DNA from: Pandoraea pneumonica
GTDB lineage: Bacteria > Pseudomonadota > Gammaproteobacteria > Burkholderiales > Burkholderiaceae
Assembly: GCF_902459645.1 (NCBI RefSeq)
Contig: NZ_CABPSK010000003.1
Location: forward strand, 558,001-622,000
DNA length: 64,000 nt
Direction of reading: 5' to 3'
Shown: one piece after another, positions 45,769 to 54,896 of the stretch
How the letters are laid out: each line of letters begins with the position of its first letter
How positions within the stretch are numbered: the stretch's first letter is position 1
Program-made: the position numbers and the translations under genes
The notes under the pieces: model-generated
Told to the model about the DNA's origin: nothing
Database searches by the model: none
Seen by the model: the letters and a program-made list of their open reading frames with translations, nothing else

Positions 45769-46437
45769 ATGAATTACGAACAGGCCCGCTTTAACATGAT
45801 CGAGCAGCAGATCCGTCCTTGGGACGTGCTCGATCAGCAGGTGCTCAATCTGTTGACGGTGGTCAAGCGCGAAGACTTCGTGCCGGCGCCCTACCGCAAC
45901 CTCGCATTCACCGATGTGAAGATCCCGCTGCGCGACGCCGCCATCGGCAACGACAGCCAGTTCATGCTGGAGCCGCGTGTCGAAGCGCGCATTCTGCAAG
46001 CGCTCGCGCCGAAGAAGAACGAGAACGTGCTGGAAATCGGCACGGGTTCGGGCTACATGGCCGCGCTGCTCGCCTATAACGCGCACCACGTGACGACCGT
46101 CGAATTCGACGCCAACCTGGCGCAAGCCGCCCAGCAGACGCTGCGTGCAAATGGCGTGACGAATGTGGAAGTGGTCAACGCCGACGGCGCGCAAGGCTGG
46201 AGCGCCGCCGCCCCGTACGACGTGATCGCCATCTCGGGCGCGCTGGCGGAACTGCCGCAAGCCTTCCTCGCGCAACTGAAGGTCGGTGGCCGTCTGGCTG
46301 CCTTCGTGGGCGGTTCGCCGGTCATGGAAGCGCAGCTGATCACGCGTCTGTCGGAAAACGAATACCGCACCGAAAACCTGTTCGAGACGCAAGTGGCCTA
46401 TCTGGTCGCGCCGCAACCGTCGAGCTTCAAGTTCTGA
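45769..46437 (+). CDS. Protein-L-isoaspartate O-methyltransferase family protein
   Basis: 222 residues. SAM-binding motif VLEIGTGSGYMAAL at 87-100; the N-terminus MNYEQARFNMIEQQIRPWDV and the KIPLRD loop are of the PIMT-like subgroup common ahead of rhodanese-TolC genes in beta-proteobacteria. PIMT repairs isoaspartyl residues, but this subgroup lacks an established substrate. The ATG at 45769 matches the family start. An AT-rich GGTAAAAT element upstream could be its promoter -10. Confidence 0.9.
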   Translation: MNYEQARFNMIEQQIRPWDVLDQQVLNLLTVVKREDFVPAPYRNLAFTDVKIPLRDAAIGNDSQFMLEPRVEARILQALAPKKNENVLEIGTGSGYMAALLAYNAHHVTTVEFDANLAQAAQQTLRANGVTNVEVVNADGAQGWSAAAPYDVIAISGALAELPQAFLAQLKVGGRLAAFVGGSPVMEAQLITRLSENEYRTENLFETQVAYLVAPQPSSFKF

Positions 46438-46559
46438 GCCCGGCGCCCGGGTGTGTGCTGCCGCCAACTGACGGCGGCGCGCCCCGGAATGCCGTGTGCG
46501 GACCAGCCCCGCGGGGGATCAATGAGGACTGGCCGCCATCTATACGACATACGTTCATC

Positions 46560-46883
46560 ATGCAAAACATTACACCGGCGCAATTGGCCCAGTGGCTCGC
46601 GGATGGGGACCGCAGCCAACCCACGCTACTCGACGTGCGTGAGGATTGGGAAGTGCAGACCTGCCACATTGCGCAGAGCAAGAATGTGCCGCTCGGCGAC
46701 GTGCCGGCCCGTCTGAACGAACTCGACGCCGAAGGCCCCATCGTGTGCATTTGCCATCACGGCATGCGCAGCGCCCGCGCGGCGATGTTTTTGGAACAAC
46801 AAGGTTTTACCCAGCTTTTCAATCTCGACGGTGGTATCGATGCCTGGGCTCGCCAGGTCGACCCGTCGATGCCGACTTACTGA
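46560..46883 (+). CDS. Rhodanese-like domain protein
   Basis: 107 residues, a single rhodanese fold with the active-site loop CHHGMRS (C65) and LLDVREDWE near the N-terminus. Such proteins carry persulfide sulfur on the Cys. Same strand and order as the PIMT-like and TolC genes, a neighbourhood seen in related bacteria; functional link is not known. Confidence 0.92.
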   Translation: MQNITPAQLAQWLADGDRSQPTLLDVREDWEVQTCHIAQSKNVPLGDVPARLNELDAEGPIVCICHHGMRSARAAMFLEQQGFTQLFNLDGGIDAWARQVDPSMPTY

Positions 46884-46892
46884 GCCAGGGCC

Positions 46893-48404
46893 ATGCGCCC
46901 CCCGAGGCTCGCCGCGCATCCGCGCGCGGCCAAGCGTGCGCCTGCCCTGCGCGCGGCGTTTGCAATGCCTGTCGTCTTCGCGACGATGTGCTTTGCCGCC
47001 GCGCCCGCCAGCGCCACCGATCTTCTCCAGCTCTACGGGGAAGCCCAAACCCGCGACGCGCTGATCGCCAGCGCCCGGTCGGCCTATCTCGCGAACGTGG
47101 AAGCGCTGCCCCAGGCACGCGCCGGGCTGCTGCCACAAGTGGTCGCGCGCTGGAGCACCGTCAACACGCACTACGGTTCCGGGAATATCTCGAACACGTT
47201 CGGTAGCAGCGGCTATAGCCTCGCGCTCACGCAGCCGATCTTCCACTGGGATAGCTGGCAGACGTATCAACAAGGCAAGCTCACGGTGGCGGCCGCCGAG
47301 GCGTCGTTCGCCCAGGCAGAGCAAGATCTGATTCTTCGCGTGGCCACGGCGTACTTCGACGTGCTTGCCGCGCAGGACGATCTCGCGCTCGCGGGCACGC
47401 ACAAACAGGCGATTGCCGAGCAACTCGCCGCAGCCAAACGTAATTTCGAAGTCGGCAACGCGACCATCGTTGATGCGAACGAAGCGCAAGCCAGTTTCGA
47501 TCAGGCCACGGCGCAGGAAATCGCCGCGCAGAACACGCTCGACGTTCGCCGCGCCGCCTTCGCTCGCATTGTGGGCCATCAAGTCGGTTCGCTCGCGACG
47601 CTGCGCGCCGGGGCCACGCTCCCGTCGCCGCAACCGAACAATGTCGCGGACTGGGTCGCGCAAGCCGAGCAAGCCAACTACGGCGTGCAATTGCAAACGC
47701 TCACGCTGGAGACGGCACGACGCGAGACGTCGAAGGCGAAATCGGGCTACATGCCGTCGGTAGATCTGGTCGCTAGCGGCGCGCACTCGAACGTGGGCAA
47801 CGCCAACAGTCTGCTGTCGTCGGCCATGTCGAGCCCGTCGAGCCAAGGCTCAGGGCCTAGCTCCGCAGGCCAGATTGGCATCCAGATCAGCATTCCGATC
47901 TTCTCCGGCGGCTCGGTGCAAAGCAAACTGCGTCAGACACTCGCGCTCGAAGACAAAGCGCAAAGCGATCTCGACGACGCACGCCGCCTCGCCGTGCTCG
48001 GCGCTCGGACGTCGTATCTGGGGGTATCGAGTGGATTGGCGCAGGTGAAGGCGCTTGAGGCTGCCGAGCAATCGGCACAATCGTCGGTGGCGTCGAACAA
48101 GCTCGGCTATCAGGTCGGCATTCGTATCAACGCCGACGTGCTCAACGCAGAAGACAAACTCTTCACGACCCGCCGCGATCTCGCCAAAGCCCGCTACAGC
48201 ACGCTGCTCTCCAGCCTTCAGTTGAAAGCTAGCGCGGCAACGCTGGTCGATACGGACCTGCAATTGCTCAATGCGCTGCTGACGGAAAACCCGGACGCTT
48301 CTGCGGCGATGGCCGGTGCTCGGGAGGCGTCACCCGCGAATGCTGGGGCTGGGTTGCCTGAACGAGGCGTGCGGCCCGGGACTTCTGCGCCGTTGCGACG
48401 CTAA
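46893..48404 (+). CDS. TolC-family outer membrane efflux protein
   Basis: 503 residues. Signal peptide ending at PASA (about residue 41); an in-frame ATG at residue 25 could be the real start. Two TolC repeats follow: ATDLLQLYGEAQTRDALIAS and the second helical hairpin near residue 310-420, with the beta-barrel segment GYSLALTQPIFHWDSW. It provides the outer-membrane tunnel for type I secretion and RND/MFS efflux. Starts 9 bases after the rhodanese stop, so co-transcribed. The C-terminal 35 residues are low complexity. Confidence 0.93.
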   Translation: MRPPRLAAHPRAAKRAPALRAAFAMPVVFATMCFAAAPASATDLLQLYGEAQTRDALIASARSAYLANVEALPQARAGLLPQVVARWSTVNTHYGSGNISNTFGSSGYSLALTQPIFHWDSWQTYQQGKLTVAAAEASFAQAEQDLILRVATAYFDVLAAQDDLALAGTHKQAIAEQLAAAKRNFEVGNATIVDANEAQASFDQATAQEIAAQNTLDVRRAAFARIVGHQVGSLATLRAGATLPSPQPNNVADWVAQAEQANYGVQLQTLTLETARRETSKAKSGYMPSVDLVASGAHSNVGNANSLLSSAMSSPSSQGSGPSSAGQIGIQISIPIFSGGSVQSKLRQTLALEDKAQSDLDDARRLAVLGARTSYLGVSSGLAQVKALEAAEQSAQSSVASNKLGYQVGIRINADVLNAEDKLFTTRRDLAKARYSTLLSSLQLKASAATLVDTDLQLLNALLTENPDASAAMAGAREASPANAGAGLPERGVRPGTSAPLRR

Positions 48405-48412
48405 CTGCAACC

Positions 48413-48442
48413 CCGGTTCGTCCCTTCTCCGGGACGGACCGG
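48413..48442. terminator. Hairpin between convergent tolC-like and waaA genes
   Basis: CCGGTTCGTCCC (48413-48424) and GGGACGGACCGG (48431-48442) make a 12-bp stem with one G-T pair. No T tract on either side, so terminator function is only likely. Confidence 0.5.
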
Positions 48443-48461
48443 CATACGCATGCGGTGCCGC

Positions 48462-49760
48462 TTAAGCCACCGCCGCTTCCAGCCAACGGCCCAAAGCACC
48501 CACCGTTCGGCCCGTTGCGCCCTGATGCTGTCGTGCGAATAACGTTGCGGCAGTACGCATCGCCAGCCGACGGTCATCGTTGACCAACAAGTCGGCCAGC
48601 GATGTCGCCAGTTCGCTCGCATCGCTCACCCGTCGCGCAGCACCCGCCGCCAACGCGTTTTCGCTCGCCTGCGTGAAGTTGAACATGTGCGGGCCGAAAA
48701 TCACCGGCGTACCTGCCGCACACGCCTCGATCAAATTCTGCCCGCCCAACGGCAACAAACTGCCCCCGATGAAGGCCATGTCCGCCGCGGAAAAATACGC
48801 CGCCATCTCGCCCATCGAGTCGCCCAATACCACCTCGACGTCGGCAGGCAACGGGGCACCGTCATCCGGCCACGCACTGCGCCGCACGTAATTCAGCCTG
48901 AACTTCTCGAGCATCGCCGCGACTTCGTCGAACCGTTGCGGATGACGGGGCACCAACACCAACAACGCCCGCCGACCTTCGTCGGACGCCGCCGCCAGCA
49001 TGGCTCGCGCCTGCAACACCTGGGCTTCTTCACCGTCGCGCGTACTGGCCGCCAACCACACCTTGCGGTTGCCAAAGCGTTCACGCCACTGCTTACCCAG
49101 CATCAGGAGCGCGGGCGGTGGCGTCATGTCGAATTTCAAATTGCCCAGCACGTCGACGTCGTGCGCACCCAGCATGCGCAGTCGCTCTGCGTCGGCATCG
49201 CTCTGCGCCAGCACCCGCGTGAAGCCGCCGAACACCGGACGTGTCGCGTCGCCAAACTTGGCCGCACGTTTGAATGAACGCGCCGACATACGTGCATTCG
49301 CCAGCACCAACGGCACGCCCTGTTCGCGGCACGTGAAGATCAAATTCGGCCAGACCTCGGTCTCCATCACCACACCGACGCTCGGCCGCCACTGCTTCAA
49401 GAACCGGCGAATCGATCCGACCATGTCGTACGGCAAATAGCACCGCAACACCCGATCGCCAAACAAGCCCTCGCCCGTGGCGCGGCCCGTGGGCGTCATG
49501 TGCGTGAGCAGCACGCCGTGCGATGGATATTTCTCCAACAAGGCTTCGATCAGCGGTTGCGCGGCGCGCGTCTCGCCAACGGAGACGGCATGCACCCAGA
49601 TCAGCGGGCGGCCGGTGTACGGCGGCGCATCGTAGAAGCCGAAACGCTCGCCAATATGACGGCGATACCCCGGCTCGAATCGGCCACGCCACCACAGACG
49701 AATGACCGCCAGCGGGGCCACGATCCACCACAACGCACCATAGACGAGACGCAGCAGCAT
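48462..49760 (-). CDS. waaA: 3-deoxy-D-manno-octulosonic acid (Kdo) transferase
   Basis: 432 residues. N-terminal membrane anchor MLLRLVYGALWWIVAPLAVI, then the GT30 fold with WVHAVSVGETRAAQPLIEAL and the C-terminal GGSLLPLGGQNLIEACAAGT donor site. It adds Kdo to lipid IVA, the first step of LPS core synthesis. The ATG overlaps the stop of the Kdo hydroxylase gene by one base (TGATG), so waaC, kdoO and waaA are one translationally coupled unit. Confidence 0.95.
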   Translation of the reverse strand: MLLRLVYGALWWIVAPLAVIRLWWRGRFEPGYRRHIGERFGFYDAPPYTGRPLIWVHAVSVGETRAAQPLIEALLEKYPSHGVLLTHMTPTGRATGEGLFGDRVLRCYLPYDMVGSIRRFLKQWRPSVGVVMETEVWPNLIFTCREQGVPLVLANARMSARSFKRAAKFGDATRPVFGGFTRVLAQSDADAERLRMLGAHDVDVLGNLKFDMTPPPALLMLGKQWRERFGNRKVWLAASTRDGEEAQVLQARAMLAAASDEGRRALLVLVPRHPQRFDEVAAMLEKFRLNYVRRSAWPDDGAPLPADVEVVLGDSMGEMAAYFSAADMAFIGGSLLPLGGQNLIEACAAGTPVIFGPHMFNFTQASENALAAGAARRVSDASELATSLADLLVNDDRRLAMRTAATLFARQHQGATGRTVGALGRWLEAAVA

Positions 49761-50719
49761 CAGATGAGCGTCCGGTCGGTAAGGCGTTGCAATACCGCCA
49801 GCGGCGAGCACTCGGGGTGCACCATCGCTTCGGCGGGCAGGAAGAAGGTCTGCTCCATCATGAACTGCCCCGACATCACGGCGTGCGACGTTTGGTCGGA
49901 GAAGCAAATCCACACGCTGCCCGGTGGGAACGGCATGGTCTGCTGATCGGCATCGTGCTGATACGTCATGTCGGCCTTCATGCCGTCGTGCAAATTCAGC
50001 ATGATGTGGTCGTAACCGCTGCGCGGACGCTTGGTAATGCCCAACGCATTTTGCAGCCACGCCGAACCCGGCCACTGCGTGGGCACCTTCGGCAAGAAGC
50101 GCTTGGCCACGTCTTCGAACGGCTCACCCACACGCCATACGCGCGGCTGCCCTGCCGGGTTGATATTCGTGAACACGCGCAAGATGCGCTCGCCGTAGTT
50201 CGGTCGCGACGGGAACGCGTCGACGTGCAAACGGCTATCATCCTTGCGCCACGAGGTCTGGCGCGTCTCGACCTGATGCAGCCGCAGACTCGTCGGCGCA
50301 GCACGCAGCTTGCCGCGATACTCGGGCAGCAAACCGTCGATCAGGCTGCATGCCTGCGTGTAGTAACGCTTCACGAGTTCGTGCACGGCACGTTGCGTGG
50401 CCTCATCGGCGGCGACGCCCACGAGGACGTCGGTCTTCGGATCGAGGCTGATGTTCTTGCGCTTCGGATCGGCGATGGCCGGATCGAGCAGACGTTTTTC
50501 ATCCGCACCGATGGCAAAGGCCAGATGCGGGAAATACAGCACTTTGCCCGCTTCGACGTCGGCCACGAGCGTCTCGCGCGGCAGCGACAACTCGCCGCCC
50601 TGCCAATTGCCCGACTCGACGGTCACGATCTGACTGCTCGCCTGCGCGGCGCCCTCGGGATTCGCTGGATTCGCGGTACGTCCCGCGTTCGCTGCGTTCG
50701 TTGGGTTCGTTTGGCTCAT
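49760..50719 (-). CDS. kdoO: Kdo hydroxylase (KdoO-type Fe(II)/2-oxoglutarate dioxygenase)
   Basis: 319 residues. The His-x-Asp...His iron site is visible: H165-V-D167 in RLHVDAFP and H279 in DQTSHAVMSG. The overall sequence matches the Kdo hydroxylase family that converts the Kdo side chain to the 3-hydroxy sugar Ko in Burkholderia and Yersinia LPS, lowering outer-membrane permeability to cationic peptides. Located between waaC and waaA with 4-base and 1-base overlaps, which supports the role. The first 25 residues are low-complexity Asn/Ala/Pro. Confidence 0.9.
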   Translation of the reverse strand: MSQTNPTNAANAGRTANPANPEGAAQASSQIVTVESGNWQGGELSLPRETLVADVEAGKVLYFPHLAFAIGADEKRLLDPAIADPKRKNISLDPKTDVLVGVAADEATQRAVHELVKRYYTQACSLIDGLLPEYRGKLRAAPTSLRLHQVETRQTSWRKDDSRLHVDAFPSRPNYGERILRVFTNINPAGQPRVWRVGEPFEDVAKRFLPKVPTQWPGSAWLQNALGITKRPRSGYDHIMLNLHDGMKADMTYQHDADQQTMPFPPGSVWICFSDQTSHAVMSGQFMMEQTFFLPAEAMVHPECSPLAVLQRLTDRTLI

Positions 50720-51747
50720 GCGTTTCGATCCTCCCCTGAATGCCCCGATGCGGCGACGCCAGTCAATGGCGCGACCGGCAATAGCGGCGCGAACTCGCGC
50801 ACGGTATCGCGCACCTGAGCGAGCGTGGGTTTGTGCTCGGCGTCGCCGAGATTGACGATGTGCGGCGACCAGAACCCTCCGGTGCGCCACGCCGTGCTGA
50901 AATTGTATAGCTCGATCGTGGGACGGTTCAGCGCTGCGGCAATATGTACCAAACCGGTATCCACGCCGACGGTAATCGCCCCGCGATCGATCAGCCCGAC
51001 CACCTGCGACAAATTCATCTTCGGCGGCACCCAGGCGTGCTCGCCCAATGCCGCCGCCAATCGTTCAGACACCACGCTCTCGGCTGCACTGCCCCACGGC
51101 AGCACGATCAGCAGGCCCTGCCCCACGAGATCGCGTCCCAGCGCAATCCAATCGTCTTCGGGCCACGTCTTGTCGTCGCGCGACGTCGCGTGCACGAACA
51201 CGGCATACGGACGGTCCGGACATTGGCTGTGGTCGGCACGCTCGGTTGCAATACCGAAGTCGATATCGCCCGGCACCTTGAAACCCAGCGCCTGGGCCAC
51301 GAGCAAGCGCGAGCGCGTCACCACGTGCGTATGCGGCTCGATGCGCACCATGTGCTGATAGAGCAGCCGCACCGGCCATTCGTAGCTGGCACCCTCGGTG
51401 CGGTTGCCCAGCCCCCACACCGCGCCGCGTGCCGTACGCGCAATCCAGCCGGTTTTCACCAGCCCTTGCGTGTCGATCACGTAGTCGTACGGGGTCTCGC
51501 GCAACGCACGACGGAACGCACCGATTTCCTGCCACGTTTGGGCGGCAAACGGCTTCTTGCGCCAGCGGCGCAAAGCAAAGGGAATAACTCGGCGCACACC
51601 GCGCACGAGTTTCACGAGATCAACGAAGCCCTCTTCCACAACCCAGTCGATCTGGGCATCGGGATAGTGACGCAGGATGTCCTGCACCACGGGCATGTTG
51701 TGAACGACGTCGCCGAGCGACGAAACTTTGACGATCAGAACCTGCAA
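50716..51747 (-). CDS. waaC: LPS heptosyltransferase I
   Basis: 343 residues of the GT9 fold: MQVLIVKVSSLGDVVHNMPV at the N-terminus with the conserved SSLGD, and the ADP-heptose site region GAITVGVDTGLVHIAAAL with DTGLxH. It transfers the first heptose to Kdo. First gene of the waaC-kdoO-waaA unit; its stop overlaps the kdoO start (ATGA). Confidence 0.95.
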   Translation of the reverse strand: MQVLIVKVSSLGDVVHNMPVVQDILRHYPDAQIDWVVEEGFVDLVKLVRGVRRVIPFALRRWRKKPFAAQTWQEIGAFRRALRETPYDYVIDTQGLVKTGWIARTARGAVWGLGNRTEGASYEWPVRLLYQHMVRIEPHTHVVTRSRLLVAQALGFKVPGDIDFGIATERADHSQCPDRPYAVFVHATSRDDKTWPEDDWIALGRDLVGQGLLIVLPWGSAAESVVSERLAAALGEHAWVPPKMNLSQVVGLIDRGAITVGVDTGLVHIAAALNRPTIELYNFSTAWRTGGFWSPHIVNLGDAEHKPTLAQVRDTVREFAPLLPVAPLTGVAASGHSGEDRNA

Positions 51748-51943
51748 CCGAACGCTCCGGCGGTTCGGCCGGGCCTCGTGAGCAAAACCGCGATTTTACC
51801 CCGACACGGCCCGCCAATCATGGCTTCGGTAACGGTTTGGTATGGGGTTCGGTATGGGGTTGAGTACGAGGTGCTATACGGCGTCGGGCCCGGCGTCACC
51901 GCTTGGCGGCGAGCACCGGGCCCGAAAGTCCCGCGAAACCCCG

Positions 51944-53341
51944 TTAGAACGGCAGCTTGGCGTCCGGCTTCACTGCCAGAATGGCCGCGCGGAAATCGTC
52001 CTGAATACGCTTGATGGCGGCTTCGCTATCGGCTTCGAAACGCAGCACGACCACCGGCGTGGTGTTTGAGGAACGCGCCAGGCCAAAGCCGTCGGGGTAT
52101 TCCACGCGCACGCCGTCGATCTTCACAATCTCCTGCGCCCCTTCGAACTTGGCGGTCTCGCGCAGCTTGTCGATCAGCGCGAAGTTCTCGCCTTCGGCCA
52201 GCGGGATTTGCAGCTCAGGCGTGGAGATCGAGTTCGGCAGCGCATTGAGCACCGCGCTCGGATCGGCCGATTTCGACAGAATTTCGAGCAGACGTGCGCC
52301 CGTGTACAGGCCGTCGTCGAAACCGTACCAGCGGTCCTTGAAGAACACGTGACCGCTCATTTCGCCAGCGAGCGGTGCGCCCGTTTCCTTGAGCTTGGCC
52401 TTGACCAGCGAATGCCCGGTCTTCCACATGAGCGGCTCGCCGCCATGCTCACGCACCCAGCTCGCGAGATTACGCGTGCACTTCACGTCGTAAATGATCT
52501 TCTCGCCCGGGTTGCGGCTCAGCACCTCGGCGGCAAACAGCATCAATTGGCGATCCGGATAAATGATCTGGCCGTCCTTCGTGACCACGCCCAGACGGTC
52601 GCCGTCGCCATCGAACGCCAGACCGATTTCGGCGTCGGTGGTCTGGAGGGTGCGGATCAGGTCCTGAAGGTTCTCAGGATGTGCCGGGTCCGGGTGATGG
52701 TTCGGGAATGTGCCGTCGACGTCGCAGAACAGTTCGATCACGTCGCAACCAAGCGCGTGGAACAGCGCCGGCGCGTACGCCCCGGCCACGCCATTCCCGC
52801 AATCGACCGCAATCTTCATCGGACGCGCCAGATGCACGTCGTTCGAAATACGCGAGCGATACGACTCGCCGATCTCGTCGGCCGTGTAAGTGCCCTGGCC
52901 AGTCTCGAAGTCCTGCTGCTCGATGAGCTTCGCCAGGCCTTGAATGGCATCGCCGTAGATGGCGCGGCCGCGCAGCACCATCTTGAAACCGTTGTAGTCC
53001 GGCGGGTTATGGCTGCCGGTGACCATGATGCCCGAGTCGACGACGCGCCCGTGCAGGGTCACGTTCGTTGCGAAATAAACCATCGGGGTGACGACGACGC
53101 CGATGTCGACCACGTCGACGCCGGCAGCGCGCAGGCCGTCGGACAGCGCACCGACCAGCTCAGGGCCGGACAGACGGCCGTCACGGCCGACAACGACGGC
53201 GTTGCCGCCTTCGCGACGCAGCGCCGTGCCGAAAGCGCGACCGATCAGGTGCGCGACGTTGGCATCGAGTGTCTTGCCGACGATGCCGCGAATGTCGTAT
53301 GCCTTGAAAATCGCAGGCGAAACTTGCGTGGTTTGCGTCAT
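51944..53341 (-). CDS. Phosphomannomutase/phosphoglucomutase
   Basis: 465 residues of the alpha-D-phosphohexomutase family. Catalytic phosphoserine S110 in VTGSHNPPDYNG, metal loop FDGDGDRLGVV, sugar-binding GEMSGHVFF, and the C-terminal phosphate loop RSSNTTP. It interconverts sugar 6- and 1-phosphates to supply GDP-mannose or UDP-glucose for LPS and exopolysaccharide. Resembles AlgC/ManB of proteobacteria, fitting the adjacent core and glycan genes. Confidence 0.94.
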   Translation of the reverse strand: MTQTTQVSPAIFKAYDIRGIVGKTLDANVAHLIGRAFGTALRREGGNAVVVGRDGRLSGPELVGALSDGLRAAGVDVVDIGVVVTPMVYFATNVTLHGRVVDSGIMVTGSHNPPDYNGFKMVLRGRAIYGDAIQGLAKLIEQQDFETGQGTYTADEIGESYRSRISNDVHLARPMKIAVDCGNGVAGAYAPALFHALGCDVIELFCDVDGTFPNHHPDPAHPENLQDLIRTLQTTDAEIGLAFDGDGDRLGVVTKDGQIIYPDRQLMLFAAEVLSRNPGEKIIYDVKCTRNLASWVREHGGEPLMWKTGHSLVKAKLKETGAPLAGEMSGHVFFKDRWYGFDDGLYTGARLLEILSKSADPSAVLNALPNSISTPELQIPLAEGENFALIDKLRETAKFEGAQEIVKIDGVRVEYPDGFGLARSSNTTPVVVLRFEADSEAAIKRIQDDFRAAILAVKPDAKLPF

Positions 53342-53674
53342 GGGAAAGGGTCTCTCGGAAACGAGGGGAAATGAGTACCGAATACGAATGCCTGATGCGC
53401 AGACTTAAGCGCGGCGTGTCGGAGCACGCTCGCCATGCTGCCGTATCAAGAAAAGCCCGCCACGAAGGCAGGCCGGGCACGGCGACATTACGCTAAAATT
53501 ATACGGGACTTCGCTGCGCTGCGGCACGCCCGCGAAACCCTTGTCAGCGAGTGCCTACAATCGCCCGGCGAACCGTACCGGCTCACGATGACAAGCGAGT
53601 GAAGTCTCCCAGCACCGGCCTCTCAAGGCCGGTTTTGCTTATTTCGACAACGAGTGAGCCGCGCGCCCGCCCAC
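53342..53674. other. Intergenic region with two hairpins
   Basis: 333 bp between the divergent mutase and flippase genes. It contains an AT-rich promoter-like patch at about 53490-53505 (TAAAATTATAC), a hairpin at 53614-53633 followed by TTTGCTT, and a reverse-strand GC stem with a TTTTCTT tail around 53451-53478. No gene is recognised; a short RNA or attenuating leader is possible. Confidence 0.5.
53614..53640 (+). terminator. Intrinsic terminator-like hairpin in flippase leader
   Basis: ACCGGCC (53614-53620) and GGCCGGT (53627-53633) with a 6-base loop and a following TTTGCTT. It lies upstream of the flippase operon with no gene before it on this strand, so it would end a short transcript or attenuate the operon. 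Confidence 0.65.
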
Positions 53675-54892
53675 ATGCCTTACCGGACCATCATTCGCAA
53701 CATCCTCTGGATGCTGACCGAGCGCGGCGCGCAAATCGTCGGCGGCATTGTGGTCTCCGGCCTCCTCGCCCGCAGTCTCGGTGCCGCGCAGTTCGGCCTG
53801 TTTCAATACGCGCAATCGCTGGTATTTCTCGCCGCCTCGCTCACGCTGCTATGCGGCAGCGAGGTCGTCGTACCCCGGCTCGTCGGCAAACCCGAAGCCG
53901 AGCAGCGCACGGTCATCGCCCACGCCTTCATGCTGCGGCTGGCCGCCGCTGCCGTGGCCTACGCCGCGCTCGCCATCTACGTCATCGCGTTTGCGGACTC
54001 CGAACTGATGGCCGCCGCCCTCTGGCTCGGCGTCGCGCTCTGGTTTCGCGAGCCGGTCGGCATCGTCATCGCCTGGTTGCAAGCGCGCACGTACAACCGG
54101 CCCAGCGTCACGGCCAATCTGTGCGCGCTCGGTGCAAAACTCGCCCTCGTGGCGGTGTTGTTCGTCACGCATGCAGGCATCGTCGCGTTTGCCGTCGTCT
54201 ACGCCATCGAAGCCATCGTCGCCGCAGCCCTGTTGGCCCGCTATTACTTCCGGCACTCGCCCGCGACACCGGTCGTTTGGCGACGCGATCTGTTGCGTGA
54301 ATTGCTCACCAGCGGCCTGACGTTCTGGGGCGGATTGATGCTGATGATGCTCTTCAAGCGCATCGATCAACTGGTGCTCAAACCCATCATTCCGCTAGCG
54401 GAACTTGGCGCTTACGCCGCCGCGATGCAAATCACGGAGAACTTCGTTCTCGTCGCGCCGATCATCGCAAATTCGCTGGCCCCGCAATTGATCTTTCAGG
54501 CGAACGACAACACACAGGCGCGGCGCAATACCGTGCGCGCCGTATGGCTCATGGTCGCCGCCGGGGCAAGCCTCGCCGTCCCCATTGCCATCCTCGCGCC
54601 GTGGATCGTGCACTTGATTTACGGGGCGGGGTTTGCCGAATCGGCGCAGATTCTGCGCGTCTCGGCGCTCATGGGCATTTTGGTGTTTGCCGATGCCGCA
54701 CTCAACCTGACGCTGATCCGACGCGGTGCAGGCCGTTGGGTCGTCGCCAAATGGCTATGCGCGGCCGTGATCGCGTTCGTGGTGGTGCGTAGTTTCGCGC
54801 CGCAAATCGGGGCCATGGCGGGTGCACTGGGGTATGGCGCGGGTTACGCCGCCGCCCTGGCGCTCGGTATCTGGCTGCTGCGACGGGACTGA
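53675..54892 (+). CDS. Polysaccharide flippase (Wzx/MATE-like, oligosaccharide flippase family)
   Basis: 405 residues, about 12 TM helices, with the family start ILWMLTERGAQIVGGIVVSG and LARSLGAAQFGLFQYAQSL. It would move undecaprenyl-linked oligosaccharide to the periplasm. The ATG at 53675 is used; a GTG at 53654 in the same frame is an alternative and neither has a good ribosome site. First gene of the surface glycan operon; the next gene starts 5 bases after its stop. Confidence 0.88.
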   Translation: MPYRTIIRNILWMLTERGAQIVGGIVVSGLLARSLGAAQFGLFQYAQSLVFLAASLTLLCGSEVVVPRLVGKPEAEQRTVIAHAFMLRLAAAAVAYAALAIYVIAFADSELMAAALWLGVALWFREPVGIVIAWLQARTYNRPSVTANLCALGAKLALVAVLFVTHAGIVAFAVVYAIEAIVAAALLARYYFRHSPATPVVWRRDLLRELLTSGLTFWGGLMLMMLFKRIDQLVLKPIIPLAELGAYAAAMQITENFVLVAPIIANSLAPQLIFQANDNTQARRNTVRAVWLMVAAGASLAVPIAILAPWIVHLIYGAGFAESAQILRVSALMGILVFADAALNLTLIRRGAGRWVVAKWLCAAVIAFVVVRSFAPQIGAMAGALGYGAGYAAALALGIWLLRRD

Positions 54893-54896
54893 CGCG

